Assembly (NCBI RefSeq): GCF_000336935.1
Contig: NZ_AOME01000026.1
Location: 42,409-86,848, forward strand
DNA: 44,440 bases
Reading direction: 5' to 3'
DNA from: Halococcus salifodinae DSM 8989
GTDB lineage: Archaea; Halobacteriota; Halobacteria; Halobacteriales; Halococcaceae
Positions 15,713-23,712 of the stretch are shown one piece after another. The stretch's first letter is position 1, and the number at the start of each line of letters is the position of its first letter. A program made the position numbers and the translations under genes. The notes below the pieces were generated by a model. That model was given only the letters and a program-made list of their open reading frames with translations, did no database searches and was not told where the DNA came from.

Positions 15713-16012
15713 TTATACAGATGCCGACTCTTTCGATTCTTCTGATACACATTTCACGGGACCGGTATTGAACTCCTCCCCGTCGGCTGAGATTTCGCAA
15801 TAGAATGCATCTCCAATGGGATAGATGGCCATTCTGTCTTCCTCAGCGTTTTCGATGTGGCCCACACCGCTGATTTCCCAGTTCGATTTTTCTGTTCCCC
15901 ACCATGTATAGTACTCATCCTCGCCGCTCACAGCAAAATCCAGCACGCCAGATCCACTTGACAAGATGTGCTCTACGTTTTCGAGGACGCGATCGGAGGT
16001 GATGACGGGCAT
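15713..16012 (-). CDS. Small hypothetical protein, opposite strand
   Basis: This 99-residue protein starts MPVITSDRVLENVEHIL and has a beta-rich centre with several aromatic residues (YYTWWGTEKSNWEISG) and an acidic tail. I do not recognise a family. It ends only 7 bases from the convergent queC stop and starts divergently from the DpdA-like gene, so it separates the preQ0 genes from the base-insertion genes. It could be a small regulator or an immunity-type protein; neither is supported by a motif. Confidence 0.55.
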   Translation of the reverse strand: MPVITSDRVLENVEHILSSGSGVLDFAVSGEDEYYTWWGTEKSNWEISGVGHIENAEEDRMAIYPIGDAFYCEISADGEEFNTGPVKCVSEESKESASV

Positions 16013-16101
16013 GATCTCGGATTGTACGCCACTACACTTAGGCGTAGCTGCTCATCGCCATCTGTCTCTAACGAATACCACCGCTGTAGATTGAGCACCT
16101 T

Positions 16102-16109
16102 CATATACC
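16102..16109 (+). promoter_or_regulatory. TATA-like promoter of the DpdA-like gene
   Basis: CATATACC lies about 35-42 bases before the GTG start at 16144, inside the divergent space between the 99-aa gene and the DpdA-like gene. A GGTGA element about 10 bases before the GTG could serve as a ribosome binding site. Confidence 0.4.
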
Positions 16110-16143
16110 AGACGTGGCAACCCGCTATCGGTGACTAACAACG

Positions 16144-18351
16144 GTGCGCTTCTATGTCCCTGAGTGGGACGACCACGTAGACGCGGCGTACGATTTCGTC
16201 CATGATGAGCACTCGGACCTTTCTCCTGCAGACCGTGACCTCGCATACATCTGGGATGTCTTCGATCGCGAGTCGATACCGATCGATGGTGTCCTCATTT
16301 CTCGCGAACAAGTTGAGGACTCGCCCACAAAGTTCGACCGTATCACTTCACACGGTGTTTACGATGATCCACGCCTCGATCTCCCGGAGTGGCTCCCCAC
16401 GATCAGTGACTGTGGGGCATGGGGTTACAAGCAACTCCCTTTTCCACCGTACGGGAATTGGGACATGCTGGAGTTCTACGAGACGCTTGAGGTTGATGTC
16501 GGGGTCACAATTGATCATCTCGTCCTAGGCTCCGGACATACCAGCCGACTCTATCTTGATGATCGTGCCCTCGGCGACGAGTTTACCACCAGTGATCTCC
16601 CGGAATGGTTGGCCGAGAGTGATACTGACGTGATGACCGACACTTGGCCGGACGAGTGGCCAGACTACGTTGCTGAGTACGACTCTACACTCCGAGATAC
16701 TGCTGATAGCGAAGTCGACAGCTTCCGCGCTGCTGATTTCGAGGGAGAGAAACAAGACGTTCTCACGCGACTCAAAGATGATCCTCGGGCAGTGTATCGA
16801 GATGACGATATGGCCTTCCGGTACGAGTTGACTCTCGACAACGCCGCCGAGATGCAGGATTTTTACCAAGATGGTGACTATTCCTTCCGACTAATGGTCG
16901 CCATCCAAGGGTGGGACCCTGACTCCTACGAGAGAGCCGTTGAGGACGTGCTTGACTTGGGGTACCAGTACATCGGTATCGGTGGAGTTGCCGGAAGCAG
17001 CGAAGATGCCGTCAAACGCACAGTCTCTGCGGTCGGGAACGCGGTCAAACATCACGAGCGAACGTATCGTACGCGAATCGATACCCACGTGTTCGGGTTC
17101 GCCAAGACCGGCGCGTTCGATACGATCGGCCGTGCTGGCATGGCGAGTTTCGACAGCGCCAGTATGCTCCGTGCGGCGTGGACCGGTGGCGATAACTATC
17201 ACCTCGACAGCACTCGACGGTTCGATGCGATTCGAGTACGATACCCGCCGTACAGTGCAGACCTCGAAACCAGTATCGAGTGGGCACTTCGCGCTCAGGA
17301 ACTACTTATTGCGCTCCGGGCGTTCGATAAGGACGAGTCGATCGTCGACGCCCTCCGTTCATGGCAGGATACTGCGCTCACAGCCCTTGCCAATCTCCCC
17401 ATGTATATCCGTGAGCACCGGCACGACGCCCAGTTCGACGAGACGACGCTTCGGCCTATCACGAGTTCCTTCCGTGATCACTACGAATACGGACGTGAAC
17501 TCAAAGCCAATTTCAGTGATGACTTCCGGACTCGACTCATCAAACTCCTCCGCGACGACGGCTCCGAGAATCCCCTTTCGTTCACTGCGTACAAGAATCT
17601 CATCAAGACGGCCACTGAGGTAATCGAGGGTCGCGCCCCGACGAAGATCGACACTATCGAGCGCCGCGAGACAAACACTGGGACGGTCGGAACGTTTGAC
17701 CAACTCTGGGTACTCCTCGAAACGTATGCCGAGTTCGTCGGAGACGGGAACAATCTTGATTCCTACGAGCGCGTCCTCCGGGCCGAACCCTGGAGGGAGT
17801 GTGACTGTACTATTTGTCGTGAACATGGCATTGAAGTCGCCATCTGGCGTGGGAACAATCGCAACCGCCGACGTGGGTTCCACAACACGCAACGCTTCTA
17901 CGATCAGTTCGAGCGTGCCTTGCCGAAGGTGCTGGTCATCACCCGTGGGAGCAGTGCGCTTTCACGGAGCGATACTGGCGAAGAATATCTCCGGGATGAA
18001 CACGAAACGCTCTGGACGCACGTTCATGACCTGCCCGTCGCAGAGATCGGCGTCGCCACCGCCGATGGGGTCCAAGAGTGGTGGGACGATCCACCGACGA
18101 CGATCTCACTCGATATGGATTGGATGGCGGACGAGCTTGCGACCGTCTGTGAGCGGTATCAGGACCTCTACGTCGATGGAAGCGATTGGACGCTTCCTGA
18201 GAAGGTTCGCTCGGCCCTCGAAGAGACAGACTGCACAGTCCACGTCCACGAGGAACCTAGCGAACTACGCAGCGCCGTGCTCAGTCGTCTGGGCTACCAA
18301 GAATCGTTCCTCCCGAAACATCTTCAGCAGTCGGGTCTTACTGAGTTTTGA
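16144..18351 (+). CDS. dpdA: DpdA-like DNA guanine transglycosylase (TGT superfamily)
   Basis: DpdA is a DNA-acting relative of tRNA-guanine transglycosylase that swaps guanine in DNA for preQ0. This 735-residue protein has the full TGT active-site outline in a diverged sequence. TISDCGAWGY (86-95) matches the first catalytic aspartate region (Asp89), AIQGW (253-257) the substrate-recognition loop, and YIGIGGVAGS (276-285) the GGLA loop. GMASFDSASMLR (332-343) holds the likely nucleophile Asp337. A zinc site is formed by Cys553, Cys555, Cys558 (CDCTIC) and His580 (FHN). About 150 further residues follow the zinc site. I chose the GTG start because the protein begins MRFYVPEWDD directly after a GGTGA element. 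The next gene starts 2 bases after its stop. Action on DNA rather than tRNA is inferred from similarity and context. Confidence 0.85.
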   Translation: MRFYVPEWDDHVDAAYDFVHDEHSDLSPADRDLAYIWDVFDRESIPIDGVLISREQVEDSPTKFDRITSHGVYDDPRLDLPEWLPTISDCGAWGYKQLPFPPYGNWDMLEFYETLEVDVGVTIDHLVLGSGHTSRLYLDDRALGDEFTTSDLPEWLAESDTDVMTDTWPDEWPDYVAEYDSTLRDTADSEVDSFRAADFEGEKQDVLTRLKDDPRAVYRDDDMAFRYELTLDNAAEMQDFYQDGDYSFRLMVAIQGWDPDSYERAVEDVLDLGYQYIGIGGVAGSSEDAVKRTVSAVGNAVKHHERTYRTRIDTHVFGFAKTGAFDTIGRAGMASFDSASMLRAAWTGGDNYHLDSTRRFDAIRVRYPPYSADLETSIEWALRAQELLIALRAFDKDESIVDALRSWQDTALTALANLPMYIREHRHDAQFDETTLRPITSSFRDHYEYGRELKANFSDDFRTRLIKLLRDDGSENPLSFTAYKNLIKTATEVIEGRAPTKIDTIERRETNTGTVGTFDQLWVLLETYAEFVGDGNNLDSYERVLRAEPWRECDCTICREHGIEVAIWRGNNRNRRRGFHNTQRFYDQFERALPKVLVITRGSSALSRSDTGEEYLRDEHETLWTHVHDLPVAEIGVATADGVQEWWDDPPTTISLDMDWMADELATVCERYQDLYVDGSDWTLPEKVRSALEETDCTVHVHEEPSELRSAVLSRLGYQESFLPKHLQQSGLTEF

Positions 18352-18353
18352 GG

Positions 18354-19061
18354 ATGCGTGTACTCGTCGTCGACCAGTGTTCGGGATCGAAGCAATCGCC
18401 CGAATGGTTCGACTCGTTTGACGCCGAGACCATCGACGATTTCTCCCTCCCCGAACTCCGTGAGCGGGAACGGACGCCGACCTATTCCGCTCACGACCTC
18501 TATACTGGCCGTCAACAGCAGTATATCGACGTAGCCGTTGATCGTCTTCGGGAGTCCGGAGACACCGTTGATCGCTATTATATCAGTGCAGGATTCGGTT
18601 TCGTTGGTGAGGCGACCGAACTCCCGCCCTACGAAGTGACGTTCCAAGACTACGATACTGAGAGCGTCCACGAGCGATCCTCGGAACTAGAGATCCAGAG
18701 CGACCTGCTCAATCGACTAGACGACGACCCCGCCTACGATCTCGTCTTCCTTGCACTCGGGAGTGACTACTACGAGGCACTCGACCTCTCCCGACTGCTT
18801 GATACATTCTCCGACTCGACGATGGTCGTGCTGTTCAATCGTGAAGCCGACGCCGAGCAACGGCCAAATGTCATTTCCATCCCCGCACGAACGGCCGAGG
18901 CGAAAGAACAGGGAAGTACCGTTATTGGACTAAAAGGACAGTATCTAAAGCAATTTGCCGCACACAGGGCGGAGGGTACAACGATCGATTCTTTCACGGA
19001 AGTCGTCGAGTACTGTACGACGGAACCAACACGCCAGTCCGGACTCGGTTCGTACGACTAG
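18354..19061 (+). CDS. CSGSK-motif protein (DUF6884/YaaA-like)
   Basis: The 235-residue protein starts MRVLVVDQCSGSKQSP. It has an early Cys-Ser-x-x-Lys motif, then a central HDLYTGRQQQYI and YYISAGFGFVG segment and a strand DLVFLALGSDYY. This pattern fits DUF6884/YaaA-like proteins, some of which act in nucleic-acid-linked systems. The start lies 2 bases after the dpdA stop (a TTG two codons earlier would overlap it), so the two are one operon. In bacterial Dpd clusters a separate protein, DpdC, converts the inserted preQ0 base to its amide. By position and fold type this gene could do that or a related step, but I cannot show homology to DpdC. Confidence 0.65.
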   Translation: MRVLVVDQCSGSKQSPEWFDSFDAETIDDFSLPELRERERTPTYSAHDLYTGRQQQYIDVAVDRLRESGDTVDRYYISAGFGFVGEATELPPYEVTFQDYDTESVHERSSELEIQSDLLNRLDDDPAYDLVFLALGSDYYEALDLSRLLDTFSDSTMVVLFNREADAEQRPNVISIPARTAEAKEQGSTVIGLKGQYLKQFAAHRAEGTTIDSFTEVVEYCTTEPTRQSGLGSYD

Positions 19062-19342
19062 TCGCCGCGGGAGTTTTGGAGAAACTCATCTACTTCTTCG
19101 AGATGGGTGAGAAACGTTTCCCCATCCTGAGTGAGCGAATACCGGACGTTGCGTGAACTCCGCTCTTCGCGCTCAACTAACCCGTACTCTTGGAGCGTTT
19201 CCAATCGCTCAGTCACTACATCGCTCGATGTCGGCACAGCATCCTCAATCGTACTGAAGTTCGATTCGTCGTGTTCGCTGAGATAGTCTAAGATCTCCAG
19301 CGACCGCTTCGGACAGACTACTTCGTCGACCGCGGAGTGCAT
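19058..19342 (-). CDS. Winged-helix regulator
   Basis: The 94-residue protein starts MHSAVDEVVCPKRSLEILDY and has a winged-helix fold: helix FSTIEDAVPTSSDVVTERL as the DNA-reading unit, then the wing YGLVEREERSSRNVRYSLT. It resembles small HxlR/PadR-like haloarchaeal regulators. A longer start at 19417 is possible, but it would run through the palindrome and promoter of the divergent gene. It overlaps the end of the CSGSK gene by 4 bases on the other strand. It probably binds the GCTTTGT/ACAAAGC palindrome at 19405-19422 and controls the second TGT operon. Confidence 0.72.
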   Translation of the reverse strand: MHSAVDEVVCPKRSLEILDYLSEHDESNFSTIEDAVPTSSDVVTERLETLQEYGLVEREERSSRNVRYSLTQDGETFLTHLEEVDEFLQNSRGD

Positions 19343-19404
19343 ACTCTTGGCGTTGCCCCCGCTCACTATACATCCTCCGTCCTCAGTACCTCCTCGCCGT
19401 GATT

Positions 19405-19422
19405 GCTTTGTCCACACAAAGC
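19405..19422. promoter_or_regulatory. Perfect palindrome at the promoter of the second TGT operon
   Basis: GCTTTGT-CCAC-ACAAAGC is an 18-base perfect inverted repeat touching the TATA-like GCTTTAACA (19421-19429). That box is about 30-38 bases before the ATG at 19460. The divergent neighbour encodes a winged-helix protein, so this is a strong operator candidate. Confidence 0.65.
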
Positions 19423-19459
19423 TTTAACACGGAGCCCGAGCTACCCGAGCGCGTCGCGC

Positions 19460-20494
19460 ATGCTGTACAGACAACGAACGCTCAACACGCCACACGGGTG
19501 CATTAAGACGCCCGTCCTGTTCCCGGTTCGGAACATCGGCAAACGATCCTCCGACAACACGCCAGCGTACGCCGATGCGATTCCGGACCTTCGGACAGCG
19601 ATGGTGAATGCACGAGCGATCAGACAACGTGATCCACAGTGGAATCGCCTCCTCAACGGGGCTACTCTCCGTGAAGAGATGGACATCCCAGAGGAAACCG
19701 TCATCTTCGCCGACAGTGGGGGGTTCGACTTCCAAGCGGGAGACGTCGACACTACCCCAGCACGGACGCTCGAAACACAGCGTCAGATCGGCGCGGACAT
19801 CCTCGGGACGGTAGATCGGCCCATCTCCCGAGAGAACCGAGACAGGGAAAACCAGCGGCGCATCTCCGATAGTGCGGAGTATGCCGTTGAAGCGAGTGAC
19901 GAACATGACGGTGAGGAATTACTGTTCGCCAGTATCCATGGTCTCGATCCGGAGACGGTACAGAACAACGTCCGGTACTTAGAGCGTAACGGCGATTTCG
20001 ACGGGTACGCGCTCGGGAGTCTCGTTCCGGTCAGAACAGATTACAAAAAGGTGACAAGTATAATACTTGCGGCCAGACGGGCGACCGACAAGCACCTGCA
20101 TGTGTACGGATTGGGGGGGTTAGTATACCAACCCCTACTGCTGTACCTGGGGGTCGATAGTTTCGACTCCTCGGCATTTATCCGGAGCGCTGGAAACCGG
20201 AATTATCTGGTTCCAGGGTTTGGTGGTCAGGAACTCAAACACGTCACCGAACTCTCGTACCTCCCGTGTTCGTGCCCAGTCTGTCGTGACACGCCGTTTA
20301 CGGAGTTGCGTGAGGATCGTAATGCCCTGACGAAGCACAATCTCTGGGCGCTCACGATGGAACTCCGACGCTTCCGCTACATGGTTGCTGCCAACGAGGA
20401 CGTGGAGGCGTACCTCGACCTACGGTTTCAGGGTAACGAGGTCACCAAACGGGCGTACCGACAGGCGAAACAGCAGGTCAGGAGACTCACGTGA
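19460..20494 (+). CDS. Second TGT-superfamily transglycosylase
   Basis: This 344-residue protein is close in length to a classical TGT catalytic domain and has no PUA domain. The active-site set is complete: FADSGGFDFQ with Asp85, GYALGSLVPVR (182-192) in place of GGLAVGE, GVDSFDSSAF with the probable nucleophile Asp236, and zinc ligands Cys270, Cys272, Cys275 (CSCPVC) and His293 (TKHN). It is clearly distinct from the 735-residue DpdA-like enzyme 1.1 kb upstream. I chose the ATG at 19460 from its spacing after the TATA box. It could be a second DNA transglycosylase, a subunit partner as in eukaryotic heterodimeric TGT, or an enzyme with another 7-deazaguanine substrate. The downstream gene overlaps its stop. 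Confidence 0.85.
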   Translation: MLYRQRTLNTPHGCIKTPVLFPVRNIGKRSSDNTPAYADAIPDLRTAMVNARAIRQRDPQWNRLLNGATLREEMDIPEETVIFADSGGFDFQAGDVDTTPARTLETQRQIGADILGTVDRPISRENRDRENQRRISDSAEYAVEASDEHDGEELLFASIHGLDPETVQNNVRYLERNGDFDGYALGSLVPVRTDYKKVTSIILAARRATDKHLHVYGLGGLVYQPLLLYLGVDSFDSSAFIRSAGNRNYLVPGFGGQELKHVTELSYLPCSCPVCRDTPFTELREDRNALTKHNLWALTMELRRFRYMVAANEDVEAYLDLRFQGNEVTKRAYRQAKQQVRRLT

Positions 20495-20496
20495 TA

Positions 20497-21399
20497 ATGA
20501 GCGACGAACGCCCAACCATACGACCTGTAACGCTGGCGCGACTCGTGGAAACGTCCCATATCTGCGAGGATGGCCCACGGACGCTAGAGGACATCAAATC
20601 GGCACTTGATGTGACCCACCGCCGCGCCCGTGAAACTACTCTCGAGACACTGCGGATCGGTCTGCTCGGATCGGAACAGCAAGAGGATGAGGACGAAACG
20701 TATGAGAGTACGCATATTGGCGATCGATTTCTTGAGGCGGTTCGTGCTGAGGAGTGGTCCAAGGTGAGTGACGTGCTCGCCACGCAAAGCCCACACTACA
20801 GTGCGTTTCTGGAAGCACTCGACAACGTTGCCCCTGCCTCGCTTGAAGCAGTGCTCGAAGAACTCGAATCGCTTGAAGAATTCACCAACCATTCGTACAA
20901 CCAAACGAGTGTCGAGGTCGTGGGCGACTGGGCTGAACGCCTCGGTACTGTTCAGCGGAATTCGTTTACGGGGGGCTACTACTCCGTCGAGCGGAACGTA
21001 GTACCGTCGAATTTCCCGTTCGCGCTGCTCGCGGTGTACGACGATCTCGAAGAGACGGCAGGCGTCGACCTCCGACAACGATACCTCTCGATCCCGTTGC
21101 TCCGAGAGCACTTCTGTGAACGTCATGGCTGCCCCCGAAGTGTCTTCGACGAGGCGCTGAGACGACTTGCTCAGCAGAACGTTGGCCATATCGAACTCTC
21201 GGGAGCGCCGATGGATACGGGGGCGAAAGAGGCCCAGCTCGGCATCAAGGAGATCGACCTCGGAAGTAAGGAGGGTCTCGTCACGACCGACCAATCCACC
21301 GAGCGCGTGATGGCCGGTATCGAACAGTTCGGCAAACAATACTACTACCTCGCGGTCTACGACCGCAACCTCACCTTTACTCAGGAGAAAGAGACATGA
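20497..21399 (+). CDS. Hypothetical protein with winged-helix-like N terminus
   Basis: The 300-residue protein starts MSDERPTIRPVTLARLVETS. Residues about 10-75 look like a winged helix (TLEDIKSALDVTHRRARETTLETL). The rest is helical and acidic with a conserved-looking SFTGGYYSVERNVVPSNFPF segment. A GTG at 20491 would give a four-base overlap with the preceding stop and is equally possible. The next gene, an ATPase, overlaps its stop by ATGA, so the three-gene unit TGT - this protein - ATPase is translationally coupled. I do not recognise a family. A DNA-binding adaptor for the ATPase is a guess. Confidence 0.65.
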   Translation: MSDERPTIRPVTLARLVETSHICEDGPRTLEDIKSALDVTHRRARETTLETLRIGLLGSEQQEDEDETYESTHIGDRFLEAVRAEEWSKVSDVLATQSPHYSAFLEALDNVAPASLEAVLEELESLEEFTNHSYNQTSVEVVGDWAERLGTVQRNSFTGGYYSVERNVVPSNFPFALLAVYDDLEETAGVDLRQRYLSIPLLREHFCERHGCPRSVFDEALRRLAQQNVGHIELSGAPMDTGAKEAQLGIKEIDLGSKEGLVTTDQSTERVMAGIEQFGKQYYYLAVYDRNLTFTQEKET

Positions 21400-22550
21400 C
21401 CAACGATACATTCAGCATTACGGACGAACAGCGCGACTACTCCCAATTCGGCTTAGAGGAGAATCCCTTCCCATACAGTCCAGTTCCGGATAACGACCCA
21501 GCACTCTACTGTGGGCAGGAGCACGCCACGAGAGCCATCAGCGACACCGTCTCGACGATGCTCTCGACCGGGAAGTCGAAGCATCTCGTTGTCACCGCAA
21601 AGTACGGAAATGGGAAGTCACACACGCTCAAGTACACACGCTCGCTCGTGCGCGACCGTGAGGATGTCGTCGTCGGCTACGTCGCCCAGCCGGGCGAAGG
21701 TTTCCGCGATATCTATCACGAGTTCGTCTACGATCTCGGGTTCGACCGCATTCAGACGCTCGCTTACGAGTACCTCGCTCAGGTGGCCCGCAACACCACC
21801 GATTGCAATCCAACGGACGCAAGCACGGTAGAGCAACTAATCGATGACGGTGAAGTATTACTATCGGAACTGGTTCCGGAGGCTGTCCAGCAACTCAACA
21901 ACGTGACGAAGTTCGCTGACTTCGCTCGTGCGATCGTACATATGGTGTACGAGGATACGAACCTCTACGCGTGGCAGTGGCTCACTGCCGAGGGCATTCG
22001 CTATGAGCAGCGCAAAGAAATGGAGATCCATAGTGCACTCGACGACGATACTACCAGTGTCCGAGCGTTCACGGCGCTGAAGAACCTCCTGCTTGATCTC
22101 GGTTATACAGGTGTTTTCGTTTTCGTTGATGAGTTCGAGAGCATTGCTCGACTCAGCGCGAAAGCCGAACAAGCGACGCTGAACAGCATCCGTCACTTGA
22201 TGGACCAGAACAGTCATGGTCTCTGTATGCTCTTTGGGTGTGCACCGGAGGTCTGGCAGGACGTAATGAGCGAGTACCACGCGTTCTCTGAGCGTATTGG
22301 GCAAGAAGTGGCCCTGCGACCACTAACCGACGACCATATCAACAAATTGGTGTCAACGTATATTGCTCCCGCACGGACAAATGGAACAGGGGGTGTTGAT
22401 CCATTCACCGAAGAGAGTCTCTCAATAATACACCAGCGATCACAGGGGAACATCCGACAGGTTCTCTCTGTGTGTAGCCGGGTACTCGATGCGGCAGTCG
22501 ACGAAGAGCGATCGAGGATCGACGCCGATTTCATACAGGAAGAAATATGA
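21396..22550 (+). CDS. P-loop ATPase (AAA/Cdc6-like) of the modification island
   Basis: The 384-residue protein has a nucleotide-binding core: AKYGNGKS at 68-75 acts as Walker A, with Ala where the first Gly usually stands, and FVFVDEFES carries Walker B with Asp245-Glu246. A sensor-like segment CMLFGCAPEVW and a C-terminal winged-helix-like tail (QRSQGNIRQVLSVCSRVLD) follow, as in ORC/Cdc6-type and related DNA-remodelling ATPases. The N-terminal segment YSQFGLEENPFPYSPV is typical of this class (F-G-L-x-x-x-P-F). It overlaps the upstream gene by ATGA. The likely role is a DNA-loading or motor ATPase working with the TGT-like enzyme or the effector proteins. Confidence 0.82.
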   Translation: MTNDTFSITDEQRDYSQFGLEENPFPYSPVPDNDPALYCGQEHATRAISDTVSTMLSTGKSKHLVVTAKYGNGKSHTLKYTRSLVRDREDVVVGYVAQPGEGFRDIYHEFVYDLGFDRIQTLAYEYLAQVARNTTDCNPTDASTVEQLIDDGEVLLSELVPEAVQQLNNVTKFADFARAIVHMVYEDTNLYAWQWLTAEGIRYEQRKEMEIHSALDDDTTSVRAFTALKNLLLDLGYTGVFVFVDEFESIARLSAKAEQATLNSIRHLMDQNSHGLCMLFGCAPEVWQDVMSEYHAFSERIGQEVALRPLTDDHINKLVSTYIAPARTNGTGGVDPFTEESLSIIHQRSQGNIRQVLSVCSRVLDAAVDEERSRIDADFIQEEI

Positions 22551-22619
22551 TGTGCGCTAAACGGCGAAGGTGATGAAGACTGCCATAATCCATTTCTAAC
22601 CCCAGCGAAAATCCCACCG

Positions 22620-23273
22620 TCAGATCTGCGGTCGGTGCCACGTTTTCAGGAATACCCGCCCGCTGTCGGTTATCGAGACATTCTTCAACCGACCGTTCTT
22701 GCTGGCCGAGACGAATCCCTCGGATTCAAGGCTACTGACATGGCGGGCTATCGTGCTCTTTGATTTGTCCAATCCGTCTGCTATTTCGGTGATGGAAAGT
22801 GGCGTATCCAGCATACCTAGATCTGCTAGCAACCCTGCCTCGGCGTCTGAAACGTTCCCTCGGAGGTTCAGCTGAGGGAGCCGTCGAACGCTGCTGTCGA
22901 TATCTCCTATCTGAAGGATGGTGTCCACATCATCTGTAGCGGTGAACGTCGCGATGGTCAGAGGGAGAAGTAATTCTCGTGCACCTCCACCAAGAATGAC
23001 AATTGTCTCGCCGTCAGACGCCTGTATGAGGTCGGCACAGTGTAGCGTCGTTTCTACGAAATCCGAGTAGGGTAAGGTTTCAGCTACTGGGTCGAGATCG
23101 GGAACGACCTGTGTAAGGATGTCCTCTACCTCCTCGAGCGCGCTATCTCCTTGATCTGATCCGGTAGCGGGTTGTAACAACAGGATGTGGTCGCCGGTGT
23201 CAAGACCTTCGCTTAAAACTGGCCGTACTACACGTCGACTGTCGAAACCAAGTGGCGCTAGATAGGTGCGCAT
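22620..23273 (-). CDS. csa3: CARF-domain winged-helix regulator (Csa3-like)
   Basis: This 217-residue protein begins MRTYLAPLGFDSRRVVRPVL, the signature start of Csa3 proteins. The first 130 residues form a CARF-type Rossmann domain with the GGGARELLLPL segment that usually contacts the ligand. Residues about 150-217 are a winged helix (LSITEIADGLDKSKSTIARHVSSL). Csa3 proteins in CRISPR loci bind cyclic oligonucleotides and regulate transcription. No CRISPR array or cas gene is in this window. It lies on the opposite strand between two island operons, so it may adjust them in response to a second messenger. GAAGGAG lies just before the start as a ribosome binding site. Confidence 0.82.
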   Translation of the reverse strand: MRTYLAPLGFDSRRVVRPVLSEGLDTGDHILLLQPATGSDQGDSALEEVEDILTQVVPDLDPVAETLPYSDFVETTLHCADLIQASDGETIVILGGGARELLLPLTIATFTATDDVDTILQIGDIDSSVRRLPQLNLRGNVSDAEAGLLADLGMLDTPLSITEIADGLDKSKSTIARHVSSLESEGFVSASKNGRLKNVSITDSGRVFLKTWHRPQI

Positions 23274-23712
23274 GTTTTTGCTACTCCTTCGGATGGTCGT
23301 TACTGTTCCGCTTCAACGCAACAGTGGGAGTGAAATCTGTATAGAATCAGATTCGGATTGGTGGCAAATGGATCAATTAGCCCAGATATACTGCTTTGTC
23401 GTTCCAGATCACCGCAACTGTCCCGTGTTTGTTGCACCGTCGGCAACTATTTGATTGTTCTCATGGTACTGCCAAGAGTTCGCACGCTATTCCAGGATGA
23501 TGTCGCTTCCTGGAACGAGGAGAGCCATCTGTGCGAACATAAAATAAAAAATTCCGACAGGTTCAAACCAACTGCCCCTGAAGGATATGTGATCGCATCC
23601 CGTTCGACGCGGCCTAAAACGGCTGTATCGTTCCGTAGCCACGGCTACGACTAATGGATGCGTGCAGTCGGCGTCCATCCCACATCGACGCCGAACCCAA
23701 GCACACCAGACG
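23274..23712. promoter_or_regulatory. Control region before the effector operon
   Basis: These 439 bases hold no convincing gene. They contain an AT-rich patch (AAAATAAAAAAT, near 23541-23552) and a hairpin or operator, CGTAGCC-AC-GGCTACG (23634-23649), about 64 bases before the next ATG. Promoters for both the CARF gene and the seven-gene effector operon must lie here. Confidence 0.45.

Noticed and set aside
16144-18351. Reading the 735-aa protein as an ordinary tRNA archaeosine transglycosylase
   Set aside because: It lacks the usual TGT spacing and a PUA domain, has diverged catalytic loops (SDCGAW, GIGGVAG), and lies in a cluster with DNA helicases and a nuclease, so the DpdA interpretation fits better.
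22620-23273. A CRISPR-Cas locus, because of the Csa3-like gene
   Set aside because: No regularly spaced repeats and no cas genes were seen anywhere in the window, so the gene is treated as a stand-alone CARF regulator.
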